A stretch of 64,000 bases of DNA from Neobacillus dielmonensis (GTDB taxonomy: Bacteria > Bacillota > Bacilli > Bacillales > Cytobacillaceae). This document shows, piece by piece, positions 20,608 through 30,819 of this stretch. The translations under genes were made by a program, and so were the position numbers. The DNA lies in the NCBI RefSeq assembly GCF_000612665.1, contig NZ_HG942082.1:114419-178418 (forward strand). Direction: 5' to 3'. Within the stretch, counting starts at the first letter, position 1; each line of letters opens with the position of its first letter. Under the pieces are notes generated by a model. The model did not search any database, was not told the origin of the DNA, and was given only the letters and a program-made list of their open reading frames with translations.

Positions 20608-21738
20608 TCACAGGTGCTTACTAATCACGATCTTCTGAATCTCACTCGTACCCTCGTAGATTTCCGTAATCTTGGCATCGCGAAAATACCGCTCAACCGG
20701 GTAATCCTCCGTATAGCCGTACCCGCCAAACACCTGAACGGCCTCCGTCGCCACTTCAACCGCTGTCTTCGAAGCGAACAGCTTGGCAATCGACGCTTCC
20801 TTGCCGCATTTCTCGCCCCGGTTCCGCAAATCGGCCGCCTGGTAGACTAATAGTTTTGCAGCTTCTACTTGAGTCGCCATATCCGCCAGCTTAAAAGCAA
20901 TTCCCTGCTGGGAGGCAATCGACTTGCCAAACTGGTGCCGTTCTTTGGCATAGGCAGTTGCGGCGGACAGTGCGGCTTCGGCAATCCCCAGCGCCTGGGC
21001 GGCAATCCCAATGCGGCCAACATCCAAATTGGCCATTGCGATCTTGAACCCTTCACCTTCTCGGCCCAACAGGTTTTCAATCGGAACCATCATATCTTCA
21101 AAGGTCAACTGGACGGTTCGCGACCCGTGCAAGCCCATCTTCTTTTCGTCTTTACCGACTACAAAGCCCGGCATGCCCTTTTCTACAATAAACGCCGAGA
21201 TCCCCCTGGGACCTTTATCAGGGTTTGTTTTGGCAAACACGATATACACATCTGCTTCAGAGCCATTGGTGATAAACATTTTACTGCCGTTCAGCACATA
21301 ATGGCCGCCCTGCCTGACCGCGCGGGTTTTCAGACTGGCCGCATCCGAGCCCGAGCTCGGTTCCGTTAAACAAAACGCCCCCAAATAGTCCCCGGCAGCG
21401 AGCTTCGGTACATATTTCTGCTTCTGCTCCTCAGTGCCAAAATACAGAATCGGGTTCGTTCCAACGGATGTATGAACCGACAAAATCACGCCAACCGTTG
21501 CGCTCACTTTGGACAGTTCATGAATCGTACTGACATAGGAAACAAAGTCCATACCGGCACCACCGTACTCTTCAGGAACCGGAATGCCCATCAGGCCGAG
21601 GTGCCCCATTTTTTTCAAAATCTCCCGAGGAAACTCGCCTTGCTCCATTTTTTCAATAAACGGCTCTATCTCACTAGCTGCAAAATCGCGGACCATTTTT
21701 TGCAGCATCACTTGTTCTTCGGTGAAAAATAAATTCAT
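20608..21738 (-). CDS. Acyl-CoA dehydrogenase
   Basis: 376 residues, same family as its downstream neighbour. Signatures [54 protein letters not shown] and catalytic glutamate in [20 protein letters not shown] precedes the ATG. The two paralogues probably divide substrates (for instance butyryl-CoA and isobutyryl-CoA, given icmF in the same operon); that split is inference. Confidence 0.93.
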   Translation of the reverse strand: MNLFFTEEQVMLQKMVRDFAASEIEPFIEKMEQGEFPREILKKMGHLGLMGIPVPEEYGGAGMDFVSYVSTIHELSKVSATVGVILSVHTSVGTNPILYFGTEEQKQKYVPKLAAGDYLGAFCLTEPSSGSDAASLKTRAVRQGGHYVLNGSKMFITNGSEADVYIVFAKTNPDKGPRGISAFIVEKGMPGFVVGKDEKKMGLHGSRTVQLTFEDMMVPIENLLGREGEGFKIAMANLDVGRIGIAAQALGIAEAALSAATAYAKERHQFGKSIASQQGIAFKLADMATQVEAAKLLVYQAADLRNRGEKCGKEASIAKLFASKTAVEVATEAVQVFGGYGYTEDYPVERYFRDAKITEIYEGTSEIQKIVISKHL

Positions 21739-21763
21739 GATTCCTCGCTCCTTTGGAGGACGC

Positions 21764-22615
21764 TTATTCGTAGGTATAGAAGCCGCGGCCTGTTTTCTTG
21801 CCGAGCCAGCCAGCCTTCACGTATTTGCGCAGCAGTGGGCATGGCCGGTATTTATCGTCGCCAAACCCCTCATGCAACGTTTCCATAATGTAAAGGCATG
21901 TATCTAAGCCGATAAAGTCAGCCAGGGTGAGCGGTCCCATCGGATGGTTCATGCCGAGCTTCATCACTTCGTCAATCGCTTCCTTGGTGGCCACACCCTC
22001 GTACAATGTGTAAATGGCTTCATTAATCATTGGCATCAACACCCGGTTTGATACGAATCCTGGAAAATCATTCACTTCAACCGGCACTTTATTCAACGTT
22101 TTCGTCATATCTTCAATCACTTGGTACACTTCATCAGAAGTCGCCAGACCGCGGATGATTTCCACCAGCTTCATCACCGGCACCGGATTCATAAAATGCA
22201 TGCCAATGACCTTCTCCGGCCGCTTCGTTGCCGCTGCAATTTCTGTAATCGGCAGCGACGAGGTGTTGCTGGCTAAAATCGCATGCGCCGGGGTGATTCC
22301 ATCAAGCTGGGCAAAAATTTTCGCTTTGATGTCCATGTTTTCAACCGCTGCTTCGATAACAAGGTCAACCCCAGCTGCATCCTTTAGGTTGGTTGATACC
22401 GTCAACCGAGCTAAAACTTCCTGCTTCTGTTCTTCTGTCTGTCGTCCTTTCTCCACATTGCGCGACAGGTTCTTGTTGATAACTCCTAGACCACGTTCCA
22501 CAAACTTTGGTTCCAAATCATTGAGCAGTACTTGATATCCCGCCTGGGCACAAACTTGGGCGATCCCCGAGCCCATTTGTCCCGCTCCAATTACCATTAC
22601 TTTTTCTACTTTCAT
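21764..22615 (-). CDS. 3-hydroxybutyryl-CoA dehydrogenase
   Basis: NAD(P)-dependent interconversion of acetoacetyl-CoA and 3-hydroxybutyryl-CoA. 283 residues: N-terminal Rossmann motif [13 protein letters not shown] at about 8-20, HMFNP-like [17 protein letters not shown] at about 139-155, and the C-terminal helical domain with [14 protein letters not shown]. Corresponds to MmgB or Hbd of other Bacilli. No crotonase gene is present in the operon, so the hydratase step must be supplied from elsewhere. Confidence 0.93.
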   Translation of the reverse strand: MKVEKVMVIGAGQMGSGIAQVCAQAGYQVLLNDLEPKFVERGLGVINKNLSRNVEKGRQTEEQKQEVLARLTVSTNLKDAAGVDLVIEAAVENMDIKAKIFAQLDGITPAHAILASNTSSLPITEIAAATKRPEKVIGMHFMNPVPVMKLVEIIRGLATSDEVYQVIEDMTKTLNKVPVEVNDFPGFVSNRVLMPMINEAIYTLYEGVATKEAIDEVMKLGMNHPMGPLTLADFIGLDTCLYIMETLHEGFGDDKYRPCPLLRKYVKAGWLGKKTGRGFYTYE

Positions 22616-22628
22616 GGTTCCCCTCCGT

Positions 22629-23813
22629 TTACCTTTTTGGTACTTCCACCATTATCGCATCCCCTTGGCCGCCGCCGCTGCAAATCGCCGCCACACCAGT
22701 TCCACCGCCGCGGCGCTTCAGTTCATGGATCAACGTGATAATAATTCGGGCTCCGCTCGCACCGATTGGATGTCCAAGAGCAACTGCCCCGCCGTTTACA
22801 TTGATTTTTTCTGGATTGAGGCCAGCAATCTGTTTGCTTGCCAACGCGACCGCAGCAAACGCCTCATTGATTTCAAACAAGTCAATGTCCTCTACAGACT
22901 TGCCTGTTTTTCGTAAAATTTCATTAATCACCAAGCCCGGGGTTTTCGGGAAATCTTTGGCTTCCACGGCAACTGCAGCTTGGCCGATGATGACAGCTTC
23001 AATCTCACGGCCTTCACGGATAGCGCGCTCCTCACTCATTAATACCAGAGCACCGGCACCGTCATTGATTCCAGGTGCATTTCCTGCTGTAATGGTGCCG
23101 CCGCCAAATGCTGGTCCCAGCTTTGCCAATTTTTCTAGCGAGGTATCCTTCCGTGGTGCTTCATCATGCTCGACCACAATGGGTGCACCCTTGCGTTGCG
23201 GTACCTCTACTGGAATAATTTCCTCCGCAAACTTCCCGCTTTCGATAGCGGCAATCGCCCGCTGATGGCTGCGGTAGGCCCACTCATCCTGTGCTTCGCG
23301 GCTGATCTCCAAATCTTCCGCTGTCGAGTTTCCGTACGTTCCCATATGCACGCCAGTAAAGCTGCAGCTCAAGCCATCGTTAATCATTAAATCTTTGACT
23401 GCCCCATCGTTCATCCGGAGGCCCCATCTAGCATTAGGCAGAAAATAAGGTGCATTGCTCATTGATTCCATGCCGCCCGCCACAATCACTTCCTCATCCC
23501 CAGCGCGAATGATTTGATCAGCCAATGTGACACTGCGCAATCCGGACGCACACACTTTATTGATCATTTCCGTTTTGACTTCCCAAGGAAGGCCCGCATG
23601 GCGTGCTGCTTGACGTGATGGAATCTGCCCTTGTCCTCCTTGCAGCACCGATCCAAAAATCACTTCTTGAACATCTTCAGCCCGCACATCAGCACGCTTT
23701 AATGCCGCTTTAATGGCAATTCCCCCAAGCTCTGCCGCTTTCAGACTGCTCAATGCTCCGCCAAATTTTCCAAAAGGTGTTCTAACTCCGCTTAAAATGA
23801 CCGTTTTCCCCAT
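22629..23813 (-). CDS. Acetyl-CoA C-acetyltransferase (thiolase)
   Basis: Reversible condensation of two acetyl-CoA to acetoacetyl-CoA. 394 residues. Acyl-enzyme cysteine in [10 protein letters not shown] at about residue 88, C-terminal [18 protein letters not shown] with the catalytic histidine, and active-site cysteine in [15 protein letters not shown] at 23813 has AAGGGAGA nine bases upstream. First gene of the acyl-CoA operon. A possible operator and a one-mismatch cre site lie upstream. Confidence 0.94.
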   Translation of the reverse strand: MGKTVILSGVRTPFGKFGGALSSLKAAELGGIAIKAALKRADVRAEDVQEVIFGSVLQGGQGQIPSRQAARHAGLPWEVKTEMINKVCASGLRSVTLADQIIRAGDEEVIVAGGMESMSNAPYFLPNARWGLRMNDGAVKDLMINDGLSCSFTGVHMGTYGNSTAEDLEISREAQDEWAYRSHQRAIAAIESGKFAEEIIPVEVPQRKGAPIVVEHDEAPRKDTSLEKLAKLGPAFGGGTITAGNAPGINDGAGALVLMSEERAIREGREIEAVIIGQAAVAVEAKDFPKTPGLVINEILRKTGKSVEDIDLFEINEAFAAVALASKQIAGLNPEKINVNGGAVALGHPIGASGARIIITLIHELKRRGGGTGVAAICSGGGQGDAIMVEVPKR

Positions 23814-23855
23814 CCAATACACTCTCCCTTTTATAAAAATTTCTCCCCGTTATGG

Positions 23856-23875
23856 TGACTGAACGCTCGCTCGAT
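23856..23875 (-). promoter_or_regulatory. Candidate operator of the acyl-CoA TetR regulator
   Basis: Plus strand TGACTGAACGCTCGCTC at 23856-23872 matches the sequence inside the fadF promoter at 15 of 20 aligned positions and has the partial palindrome GAACG-CT-CGCTC. It lies about 45 bases upstream of the thiolase start codon. Confidence 0.5.
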
Positions 23876-23928
23876 GCTTTTCCCAAAAATAACGCAGGAC
23901 TCAAATGGGTACCTACGCCAATTGCAAA

Positions 23929-23942
23929 TGTAAGCGTTTTTA
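23929..23942 (-). promoter_or_regulatory. Possible CcpA cre site at the acyl-CoA operon
   Basis: TGTAAGCGTTTTTA differs from TGWAANCGNTNWCA only at the C in position 13. It lies about 120 bases upstream of the thiolase gene. The rest of the 303-base gap holds the fadF terminator and no open frame; I could not place a convincing promoter. Confidence 0.4.
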
Positions 23943-23962
23943 TTAATAGTTTTATTTTACAT

Positions 23963-24023
23963 GAAAAAAAGCAGAAGTTGAATTATTTTTACATAAAATT
24001 ACCAAAATTAACTCAACTCTGCT
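23963..24023 (-). terminator. Intrinsic terminator of fadF
   Basis: AGCAGAGTTGA and TCAACTTCTGCT form the base of a long hairpin, followed by seven Us on the minus strand (23970-23964). Confidence 0.75.
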
Positions 24024-24085
24024 ATTCATGATTGTCAGGTTCTAAGATGACTTCCGAGTACTAGCTGGTGCGAACAAGTAGGAGC

Positions 24086-24106
24086 CAGGAGAACCGTCCC
24101 CCTGGA
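24086..24106. repeat. GGGGACGGTTCTCC dispersed element
   Basis: One copy of the GGGGGACGGTTCTCCTGG motif (minus strand) next to the fadF stop. Related copies are at 31256 and 41493. Confidence 0.6.
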
Positions 24107-24116
24107 TCCCAGATCC

Positions 24117-26204
24117 CTAGCAGACAGCTTTTTCTAGTAGTTCTGCTACGTCGTAGGTGGATACTTTGTCTTCGACTTCTTTGGCTTTGGTTCCGTCGGT
24201 GAGCATGGTTAGGCAGTATGGGCAGCCTGAGCTGATGACGGATGGGTTGACGGATAGTGCTTGTTCGGTTCTGGCGACGTTGATGCGGTGGCCAGTTTCT
24301 TCTTCCATCCACATGAGTCCGCCGCCGGCGCCGCAGCACATGCCTTTTTCGCGGTTGCGTTCCATTTCAATCAGCTTGACACCTGGTATGGCTTTCAAAA
24401 TTTCCCGTGGTGGATCGTAGACATCGTTGTAACGGCCTAAGTAACACGAGTCATGGAACGTGATTGTTTCATTAACCGCATTCTTCGGCACGATGCGCCC
24501 TTCCTTCACCAGCTGATACAGAACTTCCGTATGGTGATACACCTCTGCTTCCAAGCCGAAATCAGGGTATTCATTTTTGAAAATATTATAGGCATGCGGG
24601 TCAATTGTAACGATTTTCTTGACCTCTGCCTTTTCGAATTCTTCAATGTTTTTCGCAGCTAAATCCTGGAACAAGAACTCGTTGCCTAAGCGGCGGGCAG
24701 TATCCCCAGAGTTCTTTTCCTTATTGCCAAGGATAGCAAACTTCACACCTGCTTCATTCAAAAGTTTTGCGAAGCTTAACGCGATTTTTTGTGAGCGGTT
24801 ATCGTAAGAGCCCATCGAACCGACCCAGAATAGGTATTCGAACTCTTCGCCCGCTTTGTTCATTTCCTTAACCGTTTTCACCTCAACATCGTCGCGGAGC
24901 TCACGCCAGTCTTCGCGCTCTTTACGGTTCAAGCCCCATGGATTGCCTTGACGCTCAATGTTCGTCATCGCGCGCTGGGCATCGGCATCCATTTTTCCTT
25001 CTGTTAAAACAAGATAACGGCGCAGGTCAATAATTTTATCAACGTGCTCGTTCATAACCGGGCATTGGTCCTCACAGTTGCGGCAAGTCGTACATGCCCA
25101 GATCTCTTCTTCGGTGATCACATCGCCGATTAAGCTTGGGCTATATACTGAAGTAGCAGCCGTTTCTTCAGCACCTTGTCCGCTAGCGGCCAGCGCAATT
25201 TGGTTGCCTTTTGTATTGGCAAACGCAAACGTCGGCACCCATGGCTGCTTGGAGGTAACCGCAGCACCATAGTTGGTTAAGTGGTCGCGCATTTTTACGA
25301 TTAAATCCATCGGTGACAGCATTTTGCCTGTTCCGGTGGCCGGACACATATTGGTACAGCGGCCGCACTCGACGCAGGCGTAAAAATCAATCATTTGCAG
25401 CTGGGTGAAGTCTTCAATTTTTCCAACCCCAAACGATTCTTGTGATTCATCTTCAAAGTCAATTTTTTTCAATTTACCCGGCTTTTCTAACCGGTTGAAG
25501 TAGACGTTTGCCGGACCGGCAATTAAATGGGCGTGCTTGGATTGCGGTACGTAAACTAAGAACGACAGCAAGAACAGCAGGTGAATCCACCAGGCCACAT
25601 AGAAGACGGCCGTTGCGGCTGTTTCACCAATTCCGGAGAAAATAGTCGCAATTAGCGATGCAATTGGTTCCGTCCACGACGTCTCTTCGCCGTGCCAGAT
25701 GATGCCCATGCCGTTTCCTAATAAAACAGACAACATCAAGCCGCCGATAAAAATTAACACAAGACCCGACTTGAAATTCCGTTTTAACCGGACTAATTTT
25801 TCAACATAGCGGCGGTAGAAAGCCCAAACAACAGCTACTAAAATCATCAAGGTGACAATTTCTTGGAAGAAAGTGAAGCCTGGATATAACGGGCCAAGCG
25901 GCAGATGTGACCCTGGCGCTAGTCCTTTCCAGATAAAATCAATCGCTCCAAATTGGACAAGGATGAAACCATAGAAGAACATCACGTGCATCGCACCGCT
26001 TTTCTTATCCTTCAAAAGCTTCTTTTGTCCAAAGACGTTGATCCAGATTTTCTCCAGCCGTGCTTTTACGTTGTTATCAAACTCGACCTTTTTGCCGAGC
26101 TTAATATACTCGATGCGAGTTTTGACAACATAAACGAACAGGCTAATAGCGTAAGCGGTTACAGCCAAAAACGCAATGAGGTTGACCCATAAGAGTCCAT
26201 TCAC
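24117..26204 (-). CDS. fadF: FadF-type membrane iron-sulfur oxidoreductase of fatty acid oxidation
   Basis: Thought to take electrons from ETF during acyl-CoA oxidation and pass them to menaquinone. 695 residues: six or so membrane helices in the first 250 residues (nitrate-reductase-gamma-like), then two 4Fe-4S motifs CVECGRCTNMCP and CTTCRNCEDQCP (about residues 278 and 384), then two cysteine-rich CCG domains (HDSCYLGR, GMCCGAGGG, SGCPYCLTM). GTG start with AAAGGGGC eight bases upstream. Corresponds to B. subtilis ywjF and stands between the acyl-CoA operon and ywjE. Its promoter contains a palindrome shared with that operon. Confidence 0.92.
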   Translation of the reverse strand: MNGLLWVNLIAFLAVTAYAISLFVYVVKTRIEYIKLGKKVEFDNNVKARLEKIWINVFGQKKLLKDKKSGAMHVMFFYGFILVQFGAIDFIWKGLAPGSHLPLGPLYPGFTFFQEIVTLMILVAVVWAFYRRYVEKLVRLKRNFKSGLVLIFIGGLMLSVLLGNGMGIIWHGEETSWTEPIASLIATIFSGIGETAATAVFYVAWWIHLLFLLSFLVYVPQSKHAHLIAGPANVYFNRLEKPGKLKKIDFEDESQESFGVGKIEDFTQLQMIDFYACVECGRCTNMCPATGTGKMLSPMDLIVKMRDHLTNYGAAVTSKQPWVPTFAFANTKGNQIALAASGQGAEETAATSVYSPSLIGDVITEEEIWACTTCRNCEDQCPVMNEHVDKIIDLRRYLVLTEGKMDADAQRAMTNIERQGNPWGLNRKEREDWRELRDDVEVKTVKEMNKAGEEFEYLFWVGSMGSYDNRSQKIALSFAKLLNEAGVKFAILGNKEKNSGDTARRLGNEFLFQDLAAKNIEEFEKAEVKKIVTIDPHAYNIFKNEYPDFGLEAEVYHHTEVLYQLVKEGRIVPKNAVNETITFHDSCYLGRYNDVYDPPREILKAIPGVKLIEMERNREKGMCCGAGGGLMWMEEETGHRINVARTEQALSVNPSVISSGCPYCLTMLTDGTKAKEVEDKVSTYDVAELLEKAVC

Positions 26205-26286
26205 ATTGAAACGCCCCTTTCCTAATTCTCTCCCCGATTATTTTTAAGTTGTAGAAAATATGAAATTTTCTGAACATCTTACCCAT

Positions 26287-26315
26287 ATTATAAAAATGAA
26301 TGAGCATTCAGTCAA
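26287..26315 (-). promoter_or_regulatory. fadF promoter with embedded operator
   Basis: TTGACT (26315-26310), 17-base spacer, TATAAT (26292-26287). The spacer is almost filled by the perfect palindrome TGAATG-CT-CATTCA (26310-26297), which resembles a shortened FadR box of B. subtilis (TGAATGA-N4-TCATTCA). A bound TetR-type repressor would block polymerase directly. Confidence 0.75.
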
Positions 26316-26384
26316 ACCATTTTTGCAAACTTATAGAAATGATTTTTCTAGGAAAAACTACAACAGACTGGAGGATGGCTTCCA

Positions 26385-27587
26385 ATGAATGTTGTGATTG
26401 CGTTGATCGCACTGGTACTTCTTTCCATTATATGGCTTGTTTTAGATTTTAGCTTGGGACTAAAGAAGCATCTTGCTTCCTCTACTCAGAAGGAAACCCC
26501 CATCCTGCATGGAGACCTTGATATTTTTCCGCATGGAAAGAAGCTGTTCACCGATTATTTTGCTGAAATCCGGGCGGCCAAACATCATGTTCATGTGTTG
26601 TTTTATATCATAAAAAATGACCCGTTTAGTCAGGAATTCTTTCAGCTGTTAAAAAACAAGGCACAACAAGGTATCGAAGTCCGGTTGCTTTTGGACCAAC
26701 TAGGCGGCTTAAAGGTGAAAAGAGCTGACATTCAGGCGCTCAAACAGGCGGGTGTTCAGTTTGCCTATTGCAACCGGATTCGGTTTCCGTTTCTGTTCTA
26801 TACGGCACAGGTACGCAATCACCGAAAAGTCTCGATTATTGATGGGAAAATTGGCTATCTTGGCGGGTTTAATATTGGAAAAGAGTATATTGACCAAGAC
26901 CCAAAACTCAGTCCTTGGCGCGATTACCATTTGAAAATCACAGGTGAGAGCGTCAATTTTTTACAAAGCGAGTTTTTAATCGACTGGCGGATTGCGACTG
27001 GGGAGAATTTGCAGAGAGATACATTCTATTTTCCTAAACTGCACCAAGGCTCAGTCCGCCACCGGCTGGTGCCAACAGAGTGCGGCCAGCTTGAAGGGTT
27101 TCAAATCAGGCTGATTCAAAAGGCCAAACGGACAATTCTAATCGGTACACCCTACTTTATTCCAAGTAAAAAAGTGCTGAATGAACTGCTAACAGCATTA
27201 GGGCGCGGGGTCAACCTTACGATCCTGACCCCCTACACCGCAGACCATATATTGGTTCAGGAAGCGTCCTATCGGTTTTTGCGGGTTTTAATTTCCGCAG
27301 GAGCACAGGTTTACCAGTATAAAAAAGGTTTTTACCATGCGAAAGTAATTGTCATCGATGATAAGGTGTGCGACGTGGGAACAGCCAATTTTGATAATCG
27401 AAGCTTCTTTTTAAATAAAGAAATCAACTGCTATATCTATGACCGCCCGTTTATTGAACGACTCCTGTCAGTTTTAAATCAAGACATCCTCGACTCGGAG
27501 CTGATGTCGTTAGAAAACCTCAATAAGCCAAATGTTGGCCGCGCTGTTAAAGAGGCGGCTGCCCAGGCTATATCCTTTTTCCTCTAG
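26385..27587 (+). CDS. ywjE: Phospholipase D-family cardiolipin synthase-like protein (YwjE)
   Basis: 400 residues. One N-terminal membrane helix (about 2-24), then two PLD domains: the first with a degenerate HKD region RNHRKVSIIDGKIGYLGG (about 144-161) and the second with YHAKVIVIDDKVCDVGTANFD (about 312-332). Both HxK and downstream Asn/Asp are kept. The family makes cardiolipin from phosphatidylglycerol at the membrane. Good ribosome site GGAGG. Neighbour of fadF and uvsE as in B. subtilis; divergent from fadF. Confidence 0.88.
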   Translation: MNVVIALIALVLLSIIWLVLDFSLGLKKHLASSTQKETPILHGDLDIFPHGKKLFTDYFAEIRAAKHHVHVLFYIIKNDPFSQEFFQLLKNKAQQGIEVRLLLDQLGGLKVKRADIQALKQAGVQFAYCNRIRFPFLFYTAQVRNHRKVSIIDGKIGYLGGFNIGKEYIDQDPKLSPWRDYHLKITGESVNFLQSEFLIDWRIATGENLQRDTFYFPKLHQGSVRHRLVPTECGQLEGFQIRLIQKAKRTILIGTPYFIPSKKVLNELLTALGRGVNLTILTPYTADHILVQEASYRFLRVLISAGAQVYQYKKGFYHAKVIVIDDKVCDVGTANFDNRSFFLNKEINCYIYDRPFIERLLSVLNQDILDSELMSLENLNKPNVGRAVKEAAAQAISFFL

Positions 27588-27602
27588 GAAGGGGCTAGAT
27601 TT

Positions 27603-28562
27603 ATGAAAATTCGTTTCGGCTATGTTTCCCATGCCATCACCCTATGGGATGCCTCGCCAGCCAAAACGCTGACATTTACCCGTTATCAGCAGATGAATGA
27701 GCAGGAACGCACGGAAAAACTGCTAGAAGTGACCAAGCAAAATCTCAACCATACCCGAAGGATGCTGTACTATAATCTCGCCCATGAAATCGAACTGTAC
27801 CGGTTTTCGAGTTCGATTGTCCCATTAGCGACACATCCAGAGGTGCTTTGGGATTATAAGACACCGTTTGTGGCGGAGTGGCAGGAGCTCGGTGAGTTGG
27901 TGCGGAAAAACAACCTGCGCGTCAGCTTTCACCCCAATCAGTTTACGCTGTTTACTTCACCGCAGAAAAAAATTACGGAGAACGCGGTGGGAGACATGAA
28001 GTATCATTATGGAATGTTAGAGGCAATGGGGATTGAGCAGGACAGCTTAATCAATATTCATGTTGGCGGCGCCTATGGTGATAAGGAAAAGGCAGTTGCC
28101 CGGTTTCACAAAAATTTGACCGCACTGCCGGCCCCAATTAAAAAGATTATGACGTTGGAGAATGATGATAAAACCTATACCACTGAGGAAACATTGGCTG
28201 TGTGTGAAAAAGAAGGAGTCCCACTGTTATTTGATTACCATCATCACATGGCCAATTTGTCAGAGGCTCCCTTGGAGGAATTGCTGCCGCGGGTGTTTGC
28301 AACGTGGGCAGTGCGGCCTAATTTAGTGCCAAAAATTCATATCTCGTCGCCAAAAACTGAAAAGGAATTCCGGTCGCACGCCGACTTCGTCGACCCCGAA
28401 TTCATCATGCCACTCATCATCCTGCTAAAAGAAATCGGCCAAGACGTCGACTTCATGATCGAAGCCAAAGCCAAAGACCAAGCCCTGCTAAAACTCGTCG
28501 CAGACCTAAGCAAAACCCGCGGAATCACCCGCCTAACCGGTGCCAGCATCACCATCAAATAA
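27603..28562 (+). CDS. uvsE: UV DNA damage endonuclease
   Basis: UvsE nicks DNA 5' of UV photoproducts and starts an excision pathway independent of UvrABC. 319 residues, a TIM-barrel like endonuclease IV. Visible metal ligands: SFHPNQF (about residues 116-122), [11 protein letters not shown] (about 152-162), LENDDKTYT near 183, FDYHHHM near 213 and KIHISSP near 245. Sixteen bases downstream of ywjE, probably co-transcribed. The last 150 bases use many C- and A-ending codons, a local composition shift before the repeats. Confidence 0.93.
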   Translation: MKIRFGYVSHAITLWDASPAKTLTFTRYQQMNEQERTEKLLEVTKQNLNHTRRMLYYNLAHEIELYRFSSSIVPLATHPEVLWDYKTPFVAEWQELGELVRKNNLRVSFHPNQFTLFTSPQKKITENAVGDMKYHYGMLEAMGIEQDSLINIHVGGAYGDKEKAVARFHKNLTALPAPIKKIMTLENDDKTYTTEETLAVCEKEGVPLLFDYHHHMANLSEAPLEELLPRVFATWAVRPNLVPKIHISSPKTEKEFRSHADFVDPEFIMPLIILLKEIGQDVDFMIEAKAKDQALLKLVADLSKTRGITRLTGASITIK

Positions 28563-28585
28563 CCGGGCTTTCCCCCTTTAAAGCG

Positions 28586-28641
28586 ATGGGGGACAGGCCC
28601 CCGCTCAGGTAACGTATTAATGCGGTGGGGGACAGGCCCCG
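28586..28641. repeat. 39-bp repeat array, two units
   Basis: Two units with GGGGGACAGGCCCC between uvsE and the shared terminator, same family as at 2591. Confidence 0.88.
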
Positions 28642-28649
28642 TTACAGAA

Positions 28650-28683
28650 ACAAGTCTCCGATGGATTTCGGAGACTTGTTTTA
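28650..28683. terminator. Bidirectional terminator between uvsE and sspH
   Basis: ACAAGTCTCCGA (28650-28661) pairs perfectly with TCGGAGACTTGT (28668-28679). T-runs follow on the plus strand. Confidence 0.85.
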
Positions 28684-28860
28684 TTCTTCGATGAGATATA
28701 GTACTGGGACGTCTTGTTCGTTTTCGGGGTCTTTCCTTGTGTAGATGCGGGCCATTTTGCTGGCTTCGTCAATGTGCTGGATGATGACGGGTGTTCCTTC
28801 ATAGGTCACGTTGATCATGTCAGCGGATTCCAAGATTTCTTTTGCTCTTCCTACATTCAT
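28681..28860 (-). CDS. sspH: Small acid-soluble spore protein, H-type
   Basis: 59 residues, matching SspH-type minor spore proteins: MNVGRAKEILESADMINVTYEGTPV-like start, IQHIDE in the middle and a VPVLYLIEE end. Such proteins are made in the forespore late in sporulation. The frame continues upstream through array 3, but the conserved N-terminus fixes the start at 28860. GAGGAG lies 13 bases upstream, a long spacing. A sigma-G-like promoter can be placed upstream. Confidence 0.85.
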   Translation of the reverse strand: MNVGRAKEILESADMINVTYEGTPVIIQHIDEASKMARIYTRKDPENEQDVPVLYLIEE

Positions 28861-28895
28861 GCGTGCGGTTCCACTCCTCACTGAAAAGTCTTTTA

Positions 28896-28925
28896 TAATA
28901 TTTGCATTTTTTTGGGAGGTATTCA
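28896..28925 (-). promoter_or_regulatory. Candidate sigma-G promoter of sspH
   Basis: TGAATA (28925-28920), 17-base spacer, AATATTA (28902-28896), one mismatch from the sigma-G -10 CATNMTA. Fits the expected forespore expression. Confidence 0.55.
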
Positions 28926-28970
28926 TGTTATAGGAAAAAACATACGTGATTTTACCCACTTTAATAGGGG

Positions 28971-29090
28971 TACCAGCGTTTTTGGCTGGCTTACCGGCGA
29001 AGTTTACACTTTTACCGGTGAAATCCCCCCTTGTATCAACCCAAACATGTACATTACCGGCGGATCTAGACAATTTACCAGCACTTCAAT
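28971..29090. repeat. 21-bp-period array, core TACCGGC (array 3)
   Basis: Core starts at 28971 (TACCAGC), 28992 (TACCGGC), 29013 (TACCGGT), 29034 (TATCAAC), 29055 (TACCGGC) and 29076 (TACCAGC), each exactly 21 bp apart. Same core and orientation as array 1, and the same TATCAAC variant. Lies between the argS terminator and the sspH promoter. Confidence 0.88.
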
Positions 29091-29111
29091 CCAATTCTAA
29101 ATTTTCCAAAC

Positions 29112-29134
29112 AAAAAACCCTCCCATAATGGGAG
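29112..29134 (-). terminator. Intrinsic terminator of argS
   Basis: CTCCCATTATGGGAG (29134-29120) followed by GG and six Us on the minus strand. Confidence 0.8.
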
Positions 29135-29148
29135 AGCTTCTAAAAGTC

Positions 29149-30819
29149 TTACATTTTTTCCGGAGCAGATACCCCGATTAACGCCAATGCATTCTTCAGT
29201 GAGATTTGCACGGCTTTTACCAGCGCAAGGCGGGCCTTCGTACGGTCTAGATGCTCCAAATCAAGCACTTTTTCCGCATTATAAAAACTATGGAACGCTG
29301 AAGCCAATTCATTGATATAGTTTGTAATCCGATGCGGCACCCGCTTCAAGGCTGCCTCACCGACCGCCGCAGGGAACTCACCTAATTTTTTCAGCAAATC
29401 AATTTCCTTTTCGGCACCAACCATTGAGAAATCGGCATTATTATCTACCTTTACACCCTGTTCCTCACCAGAACGTAAAATCGAGCAAATCCGGGCGTGC
29501 GCATATTGCGCATAGTATACTGGGTTTTCATTAGATTGCGATACCGCCAAATCCAAGTCAAAATCAAGATGTGTATCCGAGCTGCGCATCGCAAAGAAAT
29601 AACGCGTCGCATCGAGGCCAACCTCATCGACCAAGTCCCGCATGGTAACAGCCTTTCCGGTCCGTTTGCTCATCTTCATTTTCTCGCCATTTTTATAAAG
29701 ATGAACGAGCTGGATGATTTCCACCTCGAGTGCCTCGCGGTCATAACCCAGCGCCTGGATCGCTGCCTTCATCCTTGGGATATAGCCATGATGGTCCGCG
29801 CCCCAGATATTGATTAATTTTTCAAAGCCGCGGTCGAGCTTGTTTTTATGATAAGCAATATCCGGAGTCAAATACGTATAGGACCCATCTTGCTTAATTA
29901 GCACGCGGTCTTTGTCATCGCCAAAGTCTGTTGAACGCAGCCAGGTTGCCCCGTCCTGTTCATATACATAGCCCGTTTTGCGAAGCGCTTCGAGCGCCTC
30001 ATCGATTTGGCCATTTTTATAAAGCGAGGTTTCCGAGAACCACACATCAAAGCGGACACGGAAATCCTCAAGATCCCGCTGCAGTTTGGCCATTTCTGTC
30101 TTCAGGCCGTACTGACGGAAAAATTCAAATCGTTCTTCTTCCGATAGATTCACATATTTGTCGCCGTACTCTTCAGCCAGCTTCTTTCCGATCCCTACAA
30201 TATCCGCACCATGGTAGCCATCCTCCGGCATCTCCTTTTCCATGCCTAAGGCTTGGAAATAGCGTGCCTCAACAGAACGAGCAAGATTATTAATTTGGTT
30301 ACCGGCGTCGTTAATATAGTATTCGCGGGAAACATCGTAGCCTGCTTTGTCCAAAATGTTGCACAATGAGTCCCCGACTGCCGCACCGCGGGCATGTCCT
30401 AGGTGAAGGTCACCTGTCGGGTTGGCTGACACAAACTCAACTTGAATTTTTTGCTGGCCGCCGACATTGGTTTCGCCATAGCGGTCCCCAGCCTCAAGAA
30501 TGGCTGGAATCAAGTCAGTCAGATAACCATTATTCATAAAGAAGTTAATAAATCCAGGACCGGCAATCTCCAACTTTTCAATCGATGCCTTGGATCGGTC
30601 GAAGTTCTCTATAATAGCTTCTGCTATCATGCGTGGTGCCTTTTTAGCCACACGAGCCAGCTGCATCGCCATATTTGTGGAATAATCCCCATGAGCCTTT
30701 TCCTTTGGAACCTCTAAGATAACATCGGGAATCTGGTCTTCAGCCGCAAGGCCGGCCTTAAGCACGGCAGCCCGAATCTCTTCCTTTAATTTCTGTTGCG
30801 TTTGTTCAACTATATTCAT
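29149..30819 (-). CDS. argS: Arginyl-tRNA synthetase
   Basis: Class I synthetase charging tRNA-Arg. 556 residues: N-terminal additional domain, the HIGH-equivalent [14 protein letters not shown] at about 132-145, the KMSKR signature near 377, and the C-terminal DALR anticodon-binding domain. Overlaps the stop of the ywiB homologue by four bases, so it is translationally coupled to it. Same order as B. subtilis. Confidence 0.97.
   Translation of the reverse strand: MNIVEQTQQKLKEEIRAAVLKAGLAAEDQIPDVILEVPKEKAHGDYSTNMAMQLARVAKKAPRMIAEAIIENFDRSKASIEKLEIAGPGFINFFMNNGYLTDLIPAILEAGDRYGETNVGGQQKIQVEFVSANPTGDLHLGHARGAAVGDSLCNILDKAGYDVSREYYINDAGNQINNLARSVEARYFQALGMEKEMPEDGYHGADIVGIGKKLAEEYGDKYVNLSEEERFEFFRQYGLKTEMAKLQRDLEDFRVRFDVWFSETSLYKNGQIDEALEALRKTGYVYEQDGATWLRSTDFGDDKDRVLIKQDGSYTYLTPDIAYHKNKLDRGFEKLINIWGADHHGYIPRMKAAIQALGYDREALEVEIIQLVHLYKNGEKMKMSKRTGKAVTMRDLVDEVGLDATRYFFAMRSSDTHLDFDLDLAVSQSNENPVYYAQYAHARICSILRSGEEQGVKVDNNADFSMVGAEKEIDLLKKLGEFPAAVGEAALKRVPHRITNYINELASAFHSFYNAEKVLDLEHLDRTKARLALVKAVQISLKNALALIGVSAPEKM

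Noticed and set aside
28681..29073. 130-residue version of the sspH gene
   Set aside because: The extra 71 N-terminal residues come from the promoter region and the 21-bp array; the conserved SspH start is at 28860.
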